64,000 bases of DNA, taken from positions 24,111 through 88,110 of the forward strand of contig CAZVFD010000004.1 of assembly GCA_964625465.1 (NCBI GenBank). The letters run 5' to 3'. The DNA is from CAZLFQ01 sp964625465 (GTDB lineage Bacteria > Pseudomonadota > Alphaproteobacteria > Rickettsiales > Midichloriaceae). Positions 17,266 to 25,644 of this stretch are shown here, one piece after another (within the stretch, counting starts at the first letter, position 1; every line of letters begins with the position of its first letter). The translations under genes were made by a program, and so were the position numbers. Below the pieces are notes generated by a model. It was not told the DNA's origin and did not search any database. It saw only the letters and a program-made list of their open reading frames with translations.

Positions 17266-18585
17266 TTACAGCCACTTGGCTTTTACTAGGTCTTTGAATG
17301 CTCTACCCCTATGCTCAAAGTCTTTGAATTGGTCATAAGATGCGCAGGCAGGCGACAGTAAAACCACACCAGAACTATGGTTTTCAGCGCGAATTTTATC
17401 CAAAGCCCCTTCAATAGTTCCCACTTTTTCGTGAAGGCAATTAGCCGCTGCCAATGTGCCGGCGAAACGATCTTGCGCCTTGCCAATTAGATACGCTTTT
17501 TTTACTTTTGGCAGGAGTGGAGTAAGTGCGTCGATGCCATCGGTCTTTGCAACCCCACCCAAAATCCAATAAATATTCTCAAAGCATTTTAATGCTTTTT
17601 CAGCAGCATCAGCGTTGGTTGCCTTGCTATCATTAATGAACTTTAATCCGTTTTTTTCTAACACAAATTCTATGCGGTGTTCTAGACCCGCGAATGTTTT
17701 TAAATGTTTTACAACATCTTCTGGATTTGCACCAAATCTGGTACAAATTGCATATGCTGCAACTATGTTTTCTTCGTTATGTTTACCAGGTAAAAACTTC
17801 ATTTCGTTAAGATCAAAAGTCTTATCACCATCCACAACAATTCTATCTTTACAGCTCACATCGGCTGTCGATTGGCAAGACAAACTAACTACGTTTTTTC
17901 CTTTGAAAGGAATATTGTAATCTTTCGAAATTATCGCTATGTCATCACCAGTTTGATTGCGCAAAATTCGCTCTTTTGCCGCAATATAATTTTCCATAGT
18001 TAAATGGCGATCAAGATGATCGGGCGTTATGTTTATCACCGCTGCTATATTAAACCTAATATGGTTTGAAATATCCAATTGGAATGATGAAGCCTCAATT
18101 ACATATACGCCATCACCGCCCAATTGTTCGAGTTCTAAAACCGAGTTACCAATATTACCACCAACACAAACTTTATATCCGCAATTTTTCAAAATATGAC
18201 CAACCAAAGCTGTGGTTGTTGATTTGCCATTTGTGCCAGTAATACCAATATATTTAGCATCAGGGCAAGCTTGATGTAACAAATCTAAATCAGAAATCAT
18301 TTCAATATTATTTTCTTTAGCAAAAGCAACAACTGCATTTGCATTCTCACCAATGATAGGTACCCCAGGGCTAAGAACAAGGAAGTCTACTTTGCTCCAA
18401 TCCATTTTGTTTGGCGCAATAAATTCAGCTTGTGAATTATCAACCGATTTTACATTCTCTGCATTGTCATCCCACGCATAAACTTTTGCACCACTTGCAT
18501 GCAAACATTTAACTGCGCCTTTCCCAGTTCGGCTTAAGCCAAAAACGTAGAAAGTTTTATTTTGAAAATTTTTCGAGGTGATCAT
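17266..18585 (-). CDS. murD: UDP-N-acetylmuramoylalanine--D-glutamate ligase
   Basis: About 439 residues from ATG 18583-18585. That start overlaps the mraY stop codon (ATGA), a typical coupling; a start 54 bases upstream would run into mraY. The N-terminal Rossmann part (TFYVFGLSRTGKG) binds the UDP precursor, the ATP-binding P-loop is GITGTNGKSTT, and the ligase C-terminal domain contains the NDSKATNADA motif. MurD adds D-glutamate to UDP-MurNAc-L-Ala in the cytoplasm, the second step of stem-peptide synthesis. The substrate-making enzymes are elsewhere. Confidence 0.96.
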   Translation of the reverse strand: MITSKNFQNKTFYVFGLSRTGKGAVKCLHASGAKVYAWDDNAENVKSVDNSQAEFIAPNKMDWSKVDFLVLSPGVPIIGENANAVVAFAKENNIEMISDLDLLHQACPDAKYIGITGTNGKSTTTALVGHILKNCGYKVCVGGNIGNSVLELEQLGGDGVYVIEASSFQLDISNHIRFNIAAVINITPDHLDRHLTMENYIAAKERILRNQTGDDIAIISKDYNIPFKGKNVVSLSCQSTADVSCKDRIVVDGDKTFDLNEMKFLPGKHNEENIVAAYAICTRFGANPEDVVKHLKTFAGLEHRIEFVLEKNGLKFINDSKATNADAAEKALKCFENIYWILGGVAKTDGIDALTPLLPKVKKAYLIGKAQDRFAGTLAAANCLHEKVGTIEGALDKIRAENHSSGVVLLSPACASYDQFKDFEHRGRAFKDLVKAKWL

Positions 18586-19664
18586 CTCAGCTTCAGCGTC
18601 GCCATTCCTATAAGTGCGAATATTATAGCAACAATCCAAAATCTCATCACTACTTTTGTTTCACTCCAACCTAGTTTTTCAAAATGATGGTGGATTGGCG
18701 CCATTCTAAAAAAGCGCTTACCTGTTGTTTTAAAATAGAAAACTTGGATCATGACCGAAACTGCTTCAATTACAAACAGTCCTCCGATTATCGCAAGAAG
18801 AATCTCATGTTTTGTTATAACACTCACTGTACCGATTGCTCCACCCAGCGCTAAGCTCCCAACATCGCCCATAAAGATTTGCGCAGGTTGAGCGTTATAC
18901 CATAAAAAGCCAAGTCCCGCACCTATGATTGCTGCACAAAACACCATAATTTCACCAGCGTTCGGCACAGGGTGAAGTTGCAGATACTCAGCGAAAACCG
19001 CGTTACCAACCAAGTATGAAATCAAGCCATAGCAGAGTGCTGCAAGCATTACAGGACCAATAACGAGTCCATCAAGCCCGTCAGTCAAATTTACTGCATT
19101 TGATGCACCAGTAATTACTATACATACAAAAATAAAATACAGGATTCCTAGATTCAAAAGGAAATCTTTTATAAATGGAAAAGCAATATGTGTGTTGTGG
19201 GTTTGCGCAATGGCGCTTATCATCCACGCAGCTATTAAACTTACGGTAAATTGCACTGCTAATTTTTGCCTTCCCGAAACGCCTTTAGTATTTTTTAATT
19301 TTACCTTTTTGTAGTCGTCTAAGAAACCTAGTGCGCCAAATGCTGTGAGTACAAACAAAACTATCCAAACATATGCATTTGAAAGATCCGCCCACAAAAG
19401 TGTTGACATAATTATGCTTATCAAAATCATGAGTCCGCCCATAGTCGGCGTTCCTTTTTTTGACAGATGTGTTTGTGGGCCATCATCACGGATTGGCTGC
19501 CCATCTCTCTGCCAAGTTTTCAAAAAAAGAATGAATCGCTCACCAAGTAAGAAAGAAATAATTAGAGCTGTTGCAACAGCGCAACCACTTCTGAATGTAA
19601 TATATTTTAGAATATTTAAATAGGGACAGCTATCGATGAATTGAGTGTATAACCAGTGAAACAT
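18582..19664 (-). CDS. mraY: Phospho-N-acetylmuramoyl-pentapeptide-transferase
   Basis: A 360-residue polytopic membrane protein with about ten helices. It contains the conserved GGLMIL segment, the DDYKK aspartates, NAVNLTDGLDGL and the histidine motif IHHHFEKLGW near the C-terminus. MraY transfers phospho-MurNAc-pentapeptide to undecaprenyl phosphate to make lipid I. It is followed directly by murD, as in classical division and cell wall clusters, but murF, ftsW and murG are absent here; the cluster is split, with rsmH-ftsL-ftsI some 33 kb away. Confidence 0.97.
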   Translation of the reverse strand: MFHWLYTQFIDSCPYLNILKYITFRSGCAVATALIISFLLGERFILFLKTWQRDGQPIRDDGPQTHLSKKGTPTMGGLMILISIIMSTLLWADLSNAYVWIVLFVLTAFGALGFLDDYKKVKLKNTKGVSGRQKLAVQFTVSLIAAWMISAIAQTHNTHIAFPFIKDFLLNLGILYFIFVCIVITGASNAVNLTDGLDGLVIGPVMLAALCYGLISYLVGNAVFAEYLQLHPVPNAGEIMVFCAAIIGAGLGFLWYNAQPAQIFMGDVGSLALGGAIGTVSVITKHEILLAIIGGLFVIEAVSVMIQVFYFKTTGKRFFRMAPIHHHFEKLGWSETKVVMRFWIVAIIFALIGMATLKLR

Positions 19665-19760
19665 ATAAAATTTGGGGAAACCTTTATTTCTACAATATGC
19701 TTGAAAATCATTGATATGACAACGGCAAATGTTACTATGCTCAAAAAACTTTAAAACGTC

Positions 19761-20408
19761 ATGAGCCAGTTAACCAGCTACCAATATCCTAAACACATTA
19801 GCAATCCAGAACACTTAGTCATCTTCTTGCATGGCTATGGTGCAAACGGGCAAGATCTTCTCTCTCTTTCTCCTGAACTAGAAGCGGCATTGCCAAATTC
19901 AGTGTTCGTTTCACCAGATGCAATCTACCCATTTGAAGGCGGTTTTTTTGGCGGGTATCAGTGGTATAGTTTAATGGATAGAAGTGATAAAGCAATGCTC
20001 GCTGGTGCAAAAAATGCCGCTCCTTACATAGACCAATTCATAGACGAACAACTTGCCAAATTTAGGCTTCCTGCTTCTAAACTAATTTTAGTTGGTTTTT
20101 CGCAAGGTGGCATGATGGCGACTTATGTAGGTTTGCGAAGAAAAGAAAAAATTGCCGCAGTAATTTCTTTCTCAGGTTACATGCTGGCCAATGACAATCT
20201 GGAAAAAGAAATTAAAACAAAACCACCTGTATTACTTACACATGGCGAGGAAGACAATGTTGTACCTCCTCAAGCCATTGGACTAGCTGCAAGCAGGCTA
20301 GAAGCTTTGGAAATTGATGTTGAAAGCCACTTAATCCCCCACTTAGGCCACGGCATTGACTTAAAAGCCATTGAATTCGCTAAAAAGTTTATTGGTACAA
20401 ACACTTAA
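19761..20408 (+). CDS. Alpha/beta-hydrolase, phospholipase/carboxylesterase family
   Basis: A 215-residue cytoplasmic hydrolase of the carboxylesterase/acyl-protein thioesterase type. It shows the oxyanion strand FLHGYGANGQDL, the nucleophile elbow GFSQGG (catalytic Ser), the aspartate region THGEEDNVVPP and the late catalytic histidine in IPHLGHGID. It cleaves small esters or lysophospholipids; the substrate is not predictable. Divergent from mraY with 96 bases between. Confidence 0.9.
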   Translation: MSQLTSYQYPKHISNPEHLVIFLHGYGANGQDLLSLSPELEAALPNSVFVSPDAIYPFEGGFFGGYQWYSLMDRSDKAMLAGAKNAAPYIDQFIDEQLAKFRLPASKLILVGFSQGGMMATYVGLRRKEKIAAVISFSGYMLANDNLEKEIKTKPPVLLTHGEEDNVVPPQAIGLAASRLEALEIDVESHLIPHLGHGIDLKAIEFAKKFIGTNT

Positions 20409-20459
20409 GCCATTCTTCACATTTATTTAACATAACCTTAATATTTCTGTAACATTTGC

Positions 20460-21401
20460 ATGCTATCATTTTGGTATAGTAAACCAATATATAGCGATAT
20501 GAAAGATCAAGAACGTAAGGAACTCATGGAAGTGCTTGCTAGGATTATGAGCAGAACAGTTAAACCTATAGCCCAACCTGTAACAGCCAGCGCCGAAATG
20601 GCGGTTGATACAATTTCTAATACCGTTGCCACAACTATAACTCAACCGATCTGCAATCTTGCAGAAAGTGCAATGTGTAGTACCTCAGATAATAGCACAG
20701 CTTTATCTTCTGCTCTTAGTTTGATTCCTAGCGGCATATCGAGCACTGTTTCAAATTTCGTCTCACAACCAATGTGTGCTCTTGCAGAAAGTGCGATGTG
20801 TGAAGCACCAAGCAACACAACATTAATATCTTCTGCAGTAAGATTTTTAGCTCCAGCTATTCCAACATTCCCTGTGCTTACTACTGCAGGAACAGCCTGT
20901 GAAGCAGTAGGACAATGCGCAGTTAGTAGCACATCATCTGTTTTCGCCCCTGCTTTGGCATTATCTGCAGCCACACTTGCGGGAATTGGCTTAGCATTTG
21001 CATTTCGCCCAAGCAATGATAAACGTAAGAGACCGTCTCCAGTTACACCAGTAGCGCCTGTTGCATTACTAAACCTAAACAATAATGGGGGAATTAATTT
21101 CGGTGGCGGATTTGATGATGGTGATGAACCAGAAGAGCAACCACAAAGAAGAAATGTTAGAAGAAGGTTAAATTTAGACGGAGCAGCATCTCCTGCATCA
21201 CCTCAACAACCTCCTATTGCAAGAAGAAGTAGATTGCGTAATGAAGTTGCTGCTTTAAGAGCAAGCATTGGTAGTGTTGATAATGACCAAGCTCACGGTA
21301 GTGGACATGATTTACCTACACCAAATCATCCAGGAGGCGGTGTAAGAAGATCTTATAGGAATAGAGCTAGTATGCCAGCTAATGGCGCTAGAAGAGCTTA
21401 A
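20460..21401 (+). CDS. Unknown membrane-anchored protein with a duplicated Cys motif
   Basis: A 313-residue protein with one clear hydrophobic segment (about 162-182) and an Arg-rich C-terminal tail of low complexity (Asn/Gly run, then RRNVRRR and many later arginines). The N-terminal part contains two copies of a QPxCxLAESAMC motif (about residues 62-73 and 103-114), followed by two further cysteines (TACEAV, QCAV). The start is unsure: an ATG at 20499 is also possible and neither has a clear ribosome binding site. No family recognised. Possibly a bitopic protein with a basic cytoplasmic or nucleic acid-binding tail. Confidence 0.65.
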   Translation: MLSFWYSKPIYSDMKDQERKELMEVLARIMSRTVKPIAQPVTASAEMAVDTISNTVATTITQPICNLAESAMCSTSDNSTALSSALSLIPSGISSTVSNFVSQPMCALAESAMCEAPSNTTLISSAVRFLAPAIPTFPVLTTAGTACEAVGQCAVSSTSSVFAPALALSAATLAGIGLAFAFRPSNDKRKRPSPVTPVAPVALLNLNNNGGINFGGGFDDGDEPEEQPQRRNVRRRLNLDGAASPASPQQPPIARRSRLRNEVAALRASIGSVDNDQAHGSGHDLPTPNHPGGGVRRSYRNRASMPANGARRA

Positions 21402-21413
21402 TACTATCACTTC

Positions 21414-23365
21414 TTAAGCAAAGCTTAGTGGGTCGACATCCAACTTAATTTTAATACTACGTGATGTTGGAACTTTAGATAACCACTCTAAAATTAATTT
21501 TTGAATATTTATATTTTTGTTGGCAACCACTACAAAACGATGCCTAAACTTTTTTCTTAAAACAAAAATTGGTGATGGTGAAGGGCCTAGAATCTTAACC
21601 CCATCTATTTCTGGAATATGCTTTGCAAGATCTTGCATGTAGCGCATGTTATTTAATTCGTTAGAAGATGAAGCAGTGATAAGAACCAATCTAGAATAAG
21701 GCGGCATGTTAGCAGCCTCTCTATCAGATAGTTCAAAACGCATGAAGTCAGAAACGTTACCTTCTACTAAACATTTCAATAAATGACTATTGGGATCATG
21801 TGTTTGTAATAGAACTATCCCTTTATCTTTCTCTCGCCCAGCTCTACCAGATACCTGATGCAAAAGCTGATATGTCCTTTCCACTGCGCGAATATCACAC
21901 CCTAAAATTCCTCCTTCAGCATCTATAACCCCAACTAAATGTAGTTGCGGAAAATGCAAACCTTTTGTGATCATTTGTGTGCCTACGATAATATCAACTT
22001 TATGATTTGTTATATCATCAATTAATTCAGCAATGTTTTTGCGATCTGGAGTTGTATCACTTGCGAGAATTGCAATGCGAGCATCTGGCAATATTGATTT
22101 CACTTCTTCAGCAATTCTTTCAACACCAGGGCCAAGTGCATAAATCTTTTCACTACTTCCACAGAATGGGCACTGTGTTAGAAGGGGAGCTTTATGCCCA
22201 CAATAATGACACTGCAGGATTTTTTTACTTTTATGTTCCACCAATAAAAAATTACAATTTGGGCAACCCACTTTCTCATGGCAACTTCCGCAATATGTTG
22301 CCGATGCATAACCTCTGCGATTCAAGAATAACAAACTCTGCTTGCCCTGCTCGAAAGTTTTTATAATCTCTTCTTTGAGCGAAGTTGAAATCCATTTACC
22401 TCTGGCTGGTTGCTGCTTATGCATATCCACAATTCTTACTTCAGGCATTACAGCTACGCCATAACGAGATGGCAATTTATACTCTTTAAATTTCTTGTTT
22501 TGAGTATTGTATATTGTTTCAACCGAAGGGGTGGCTGAACAAAGCAAAATTGGTATATTCTCAGCCTTAGCACGAGCAATTGCCATATCCCGTGCATTGT
22601 AAATTACACCTTCTTCTTGTTTGAATGACTGATCATGCTCTTCATCAACAATTATCAATTTTAAATTTTTATATGGAAGAAAGAGCGCACTTCTTGCACC
22701 TGCAAAAATTTGCCTTCCCCATTAATTGCCGCTAGCCAATTTTGCTTACGGGTTTTCGCACCAAGTTCTGAATGCCATTCCAGTGGAGAAATTCCCAAAC
22801 GTGATTTAAATCTGCCAATTAGTTGCGATGTTAAAACAATCTCTGGAAGAAGCACCAGAACTTGCCCACCCGATTCTATAAACTGATCAATCAGATGTAG
22901 ATATACTTCGGTTTTACCCGAACCTGTGACACCATCTATTACATGCACATCAAAGTTTTTTTGTGCAGATATTTTTTTTACAACTTCGTTTTGGGTATCA
23001 GATAAAATTGCTAGATTTTTCTCACCCAAATCACCTTTCAATTTATATTTGTCAGGCTTGTCTATAACTCCAACTGCCGACATAGACATCTTTAAAATTT
23101 TACCAAGTTCAGTCATATTATATCGAGCAACCCACTCAATAAACTTTCGCATAGCAGGTTGGAAGCTAAAGCTGGGATATACTTTTACTGCTTCTTTTAA
23201 ATTATCTTTTCTTTCTGGATGCTCGTTCCAGACCACACCTAAAACTTCATCATTTCTAAATGGGACTTTGACTATTATTCCTGCTGAAACATCTTGTGGT
23301 ACAAGATATGTAAAAGCATGGTCAAATGGCTTTGGTAGTAGTACTTCAACAGGCTTTAGGCTCAT
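21414..23365 (-). pseudogene. priA: Primosomal protein N' helicase PriA, split by a one-base frameshift
   Basis: The N-terminal part (from ATG 23365) holds the PriA DNA-binding domain and Walker A (DGVTGSGKTEVYL); the C-terminal part holds DEEH (VDEEHDQSFKQEEG), the CPNC-type zinc cysteines and the helicase motifs up to SGRAGR. The frame breaks at a T run on the minus strand (plus strand AAAAATTT, 22704-22711). Adding one base restores GARSALFLPYKNLKLIIV, the expected PriA sequence, and gives 650 residues, normal for the family. Either a sequencing error or a recent mutation; PriA restarts collapsed forks, so loss would matter. It sits five bases after flhA on the same strand. Confidence 0.9.
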
Positions 23366-23370
23366 AAAAT

Positions 23371-25488
23371 CTAAATTTGACCCACAGTTTTAATTTTGAT
23401 TTTGGGGTGAATTTCATTTTGCGACATGACTACTAAGCTAGGTTTAAATCTCTCTATAATCGATCTAACGTAAGGTCTGAGCGATGGAGAAGTTAAGAGA
23501 ACAGGTATCTCTCCCATAAGAGCCTGACGCTCAAACTCCTTATTAATTACAGCCACAAATTCTTGTAGTCTTGTAGGCGACATAGAGAGCTGTTTATCGT
23601 CACCTCCAACTAAACTTTCCATAAATATTTGCTCCCACTGTGGGGTCAAAATCACAAAAGGCACATAACCTTTATCTGACATATTCGCATAGCAAATTTG
23701 TTTTGATAATCTTGTTCTGACGTGCTCAATAATATTCAATACATTCCCCGATACTGTTGTAGCTTCCGAGATTGCCTCTAATATTGTTGGCAAGTCGCGA
23801 ATCGAAATAGACTCAGCAAGCAAGCCTTGGAAAATTCTCTGAAGTGCCGTAATAGAAATTTGAGACGGAACAATATCTGTCACCAGCTTTTTATGCTCTT
23901 CTCCTAAGCCTTCGAGTAGTTTCTGCGTCTCGCTATATGAAAGAAGCTCAGTAATATTTTCTCGTACAATCTCTGTAAGATGCGTTGTAATAACAGTTGG
24001 AGGATCTACAACTGTATAATCCTTGAATAAAGCCTCTTCCTTAAACTGCTCATCAATCCATTTTGCAGGAAGGCCAAATGCTGGTTCTTTAGTATCTTCA
24101 CCAATGAGTGACATATCCTCCCCTTTTGGATCCATGACTAAATATTTATTTGGTCTAACCAACCCTCTGCCACATTCTAGGTCTTTAATTTTTACAACGT
24201 ATTCTTGTGGCTCTAACTGCATATTATCTTGGATTCTAACCGAAGGCATTACAAACCCAAGATCCTTGGCGATTTGCTTGCGTAGCGCTTTAATTTGGTC
24301 TGTAATTTTATGTCCTTTAGAATAATTAATTAGTGGCAATAATTCATAACCCAGCTCTAACCTAATGCTATCAATTTGCAACAACTCGGTCATTGCATCT
24401 TCTTTAGATGATTCAGCTGTTTCACTATGTTTTGCAGCTTTGCCTGCATTTAAAATTTCTTGTTCTTGCGCCTGTTTCTTAGCTTTGTCCACAGCTACTG
24501 AAAGCGAACCTGTGATTACAGCAGATATTAAAAAAGGAAGTGCTGGTATACTTGGCATTGCTGCCATTACAACTAATAAACCAGAGGTTACTGCAAGGGC
24601 TTGTGGATAGTTCCCAATCTGCTCGAATATCGCTTTTTCAGCAGATCCTTTTGCTCCTGATTTAGTCACTAAAAGACCAGCTGCAGTTGAAACTATTAAC
24701 GCTGGTATCTGCGCGACTAATCCTTCACCAATCGTAAGCAGAGTATATGTTTTAAGGGCAGCTTCAAAAGTCATTCCCTTTTGAGCAAGACCAATTACGA
24801 TACCACCTATAAAATTGATCAATGTGATTATTACGCTTGCGATTGCATCGCCGCGGACGAACTTATTAGCACCATCCATGGCTCCAAAAAATGTACTTTC
24901 ATCTTCTAAATCTTTTCTACGTTTTCTCGCAGTATCCTCATCAATAAGCCCTGCTGATAAGTCAGCATCAATGGCCATCTGCTTACCAGGCATCGCATCT
25001 AAACTGAAGCGTGCGGCTACCTCTGCTATACGACCAGAACCCTTAGTAATTACGACAAAGTTAATAATGGTTAAAATTCCAAATACGATTGCGCCGATTA
25101 TTACAGACCCTTGCATTACAAATATGCCGAACGCTTGGATTACATGCCCTGCCGCGTCGGTACCACTGTGCCCTTGAGAAAGAATCAAACGCGTTGAAGA
25201 AATATTTAGCGCAAGTCGCAGCATCGTCACTACAAGAAGGATCGATGGGAATGAGCTAAAATCTAACGATCGATTTACAAATAATACCGTCATCAAAATG
25301 ATAACAGAGACAGAGATTGAGATTGTAAGTAAAAAGTCAATTAACCAAGCTGGGATAGGAAAAATTAAAACTGCAATAATACATAAAATGCCTGCAGCAA
25401 AAAAGATGTCAAGATGGTGCTTCGAGCTCTTCAACTTGAGCAGTAATGAAGCTCTATCCATCGGCATTTCAAAATTGCCTATCCGCAT
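23371..25488 (-). CDS. flhA: Flagellar biosynthesis protein FlhA
   Basis: A 705-residue inner-membrane protein of the type III export gate. The N-terminal 330 residues have about eight membrane helices and the FHIPEP-family motif (SLDAMPGKQMAIDADLSAG, then ARKRRKDLEDESTFFGAMDG). The cytoplasmic C-terminal half has the ring-forming domains with the LGYELLPLI region. FlhA forms a nonameric ring that receives export substrates with FliI and FlhB. No other flagellar gene is in this window. FlhA rather than a virulence homologue is favoured by length and by the C-terminal sequence, but a related secretion system cannot be fully excluded from one gene. Confidence 0.93.
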   Translation of the reverse strand: MRIGNFEMPMDRASLLLKLKSSKHHLDIFFAAGILCIIAVLIFPIPAWLIDFLLTISISVSVIILMTVLFVNRSLDFSSFPSILLVVTMLRLALNISSTRLILSQGHSGTDAAGHVIQAFGIFVMQGSVIIGAIVFGILTIINFVVITKGSGRIAEVAARFSLDAMPGKQMAIDADLSAGLIDEDTARKRRKDLEDESTFFGAMDGANKFVRGDAIASVIITLINFIGGIVIGLAQKGMTFEAALKTYTLLTIGEGLVAQIPALIVSTAAGLLVTKSGAKGSAEKAIFEQIGNYPQALAVTSGLLVVMAAMPSIPALPFLISAVITGSLSVAVDKAKKQAQEQEILNAGKAAKHSETAESSKEDAMTELLQIDSIRLELGYELLPLINYSKGHKITDQIKALRKQIAKDLGFVMPSVRIQDNMQLEPQEYVVKIKDLECGRGLVRPNKYLVMDPKGEDMSLIGEDTKEPAFGLPAKWIDEQFKEEALFKDYTVVDPPTVITTHLTEIVRENITELLSYSETQKLLEGLGEEHKKLVTDIVPSQISITALQRIFQGLLAESISIRDLPTILEAISEATTVSGNVLNIIEHVRTRLSKQICYANMSDKGYVPFVILTPQWEQIFMESLVGGDDKQLSMSPTRLQEFVAVINKEFERQALMGEIPVLLTSPSLRPYVRSIIERFKPSLVVMSQNEIHPKIKIKTVGQI

Positions 25489-25585
25489 CTTTTTACGATA
25501 TAAAATTCCACCACACTTATTTCTAACACAGTTAGTTGCTTAGGGGAATGATTTTGATTTGATGCAAGCAACGCAATCATCAACT

Positions 25586-25614
25586 TTTACATTTTAAGCT
25601 AACTATGCTATAAA
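25586..25614 (+). promoter_or_regulatory. Candidate promoter of leuS
   Basis: -35 TTTACA (25586-25591), 17-base spacer, -10 TATAAA (25609-25614), 30 bases before the leuS ATG. Confidence 0.6.
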
Positions 25615-25644
25615 CTCCCTAATAGCAAAAATGGTAGTTAGAGC

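Noticed and set aside
20642..21082. 146-residue open frame on the minus strand of the Cys-repeat gene
   Set aside because: It is an Ala/Val-rich mirror of low-complexity coding DNA; the plus frame has the membrane helix and repeat motif.
21414..23365. Considered programmed ribosomal frameshifting in priA
   Set aside because: No slippery heptamer with downstream structure was seen, and PriA is not known to use one; a one-base error or mutation is more likely.
22926..23393. 155-residue open frame opposite priA
   Set aside because: priA motifs are unambiguous in the other strand; this frame has no recognisable protein.
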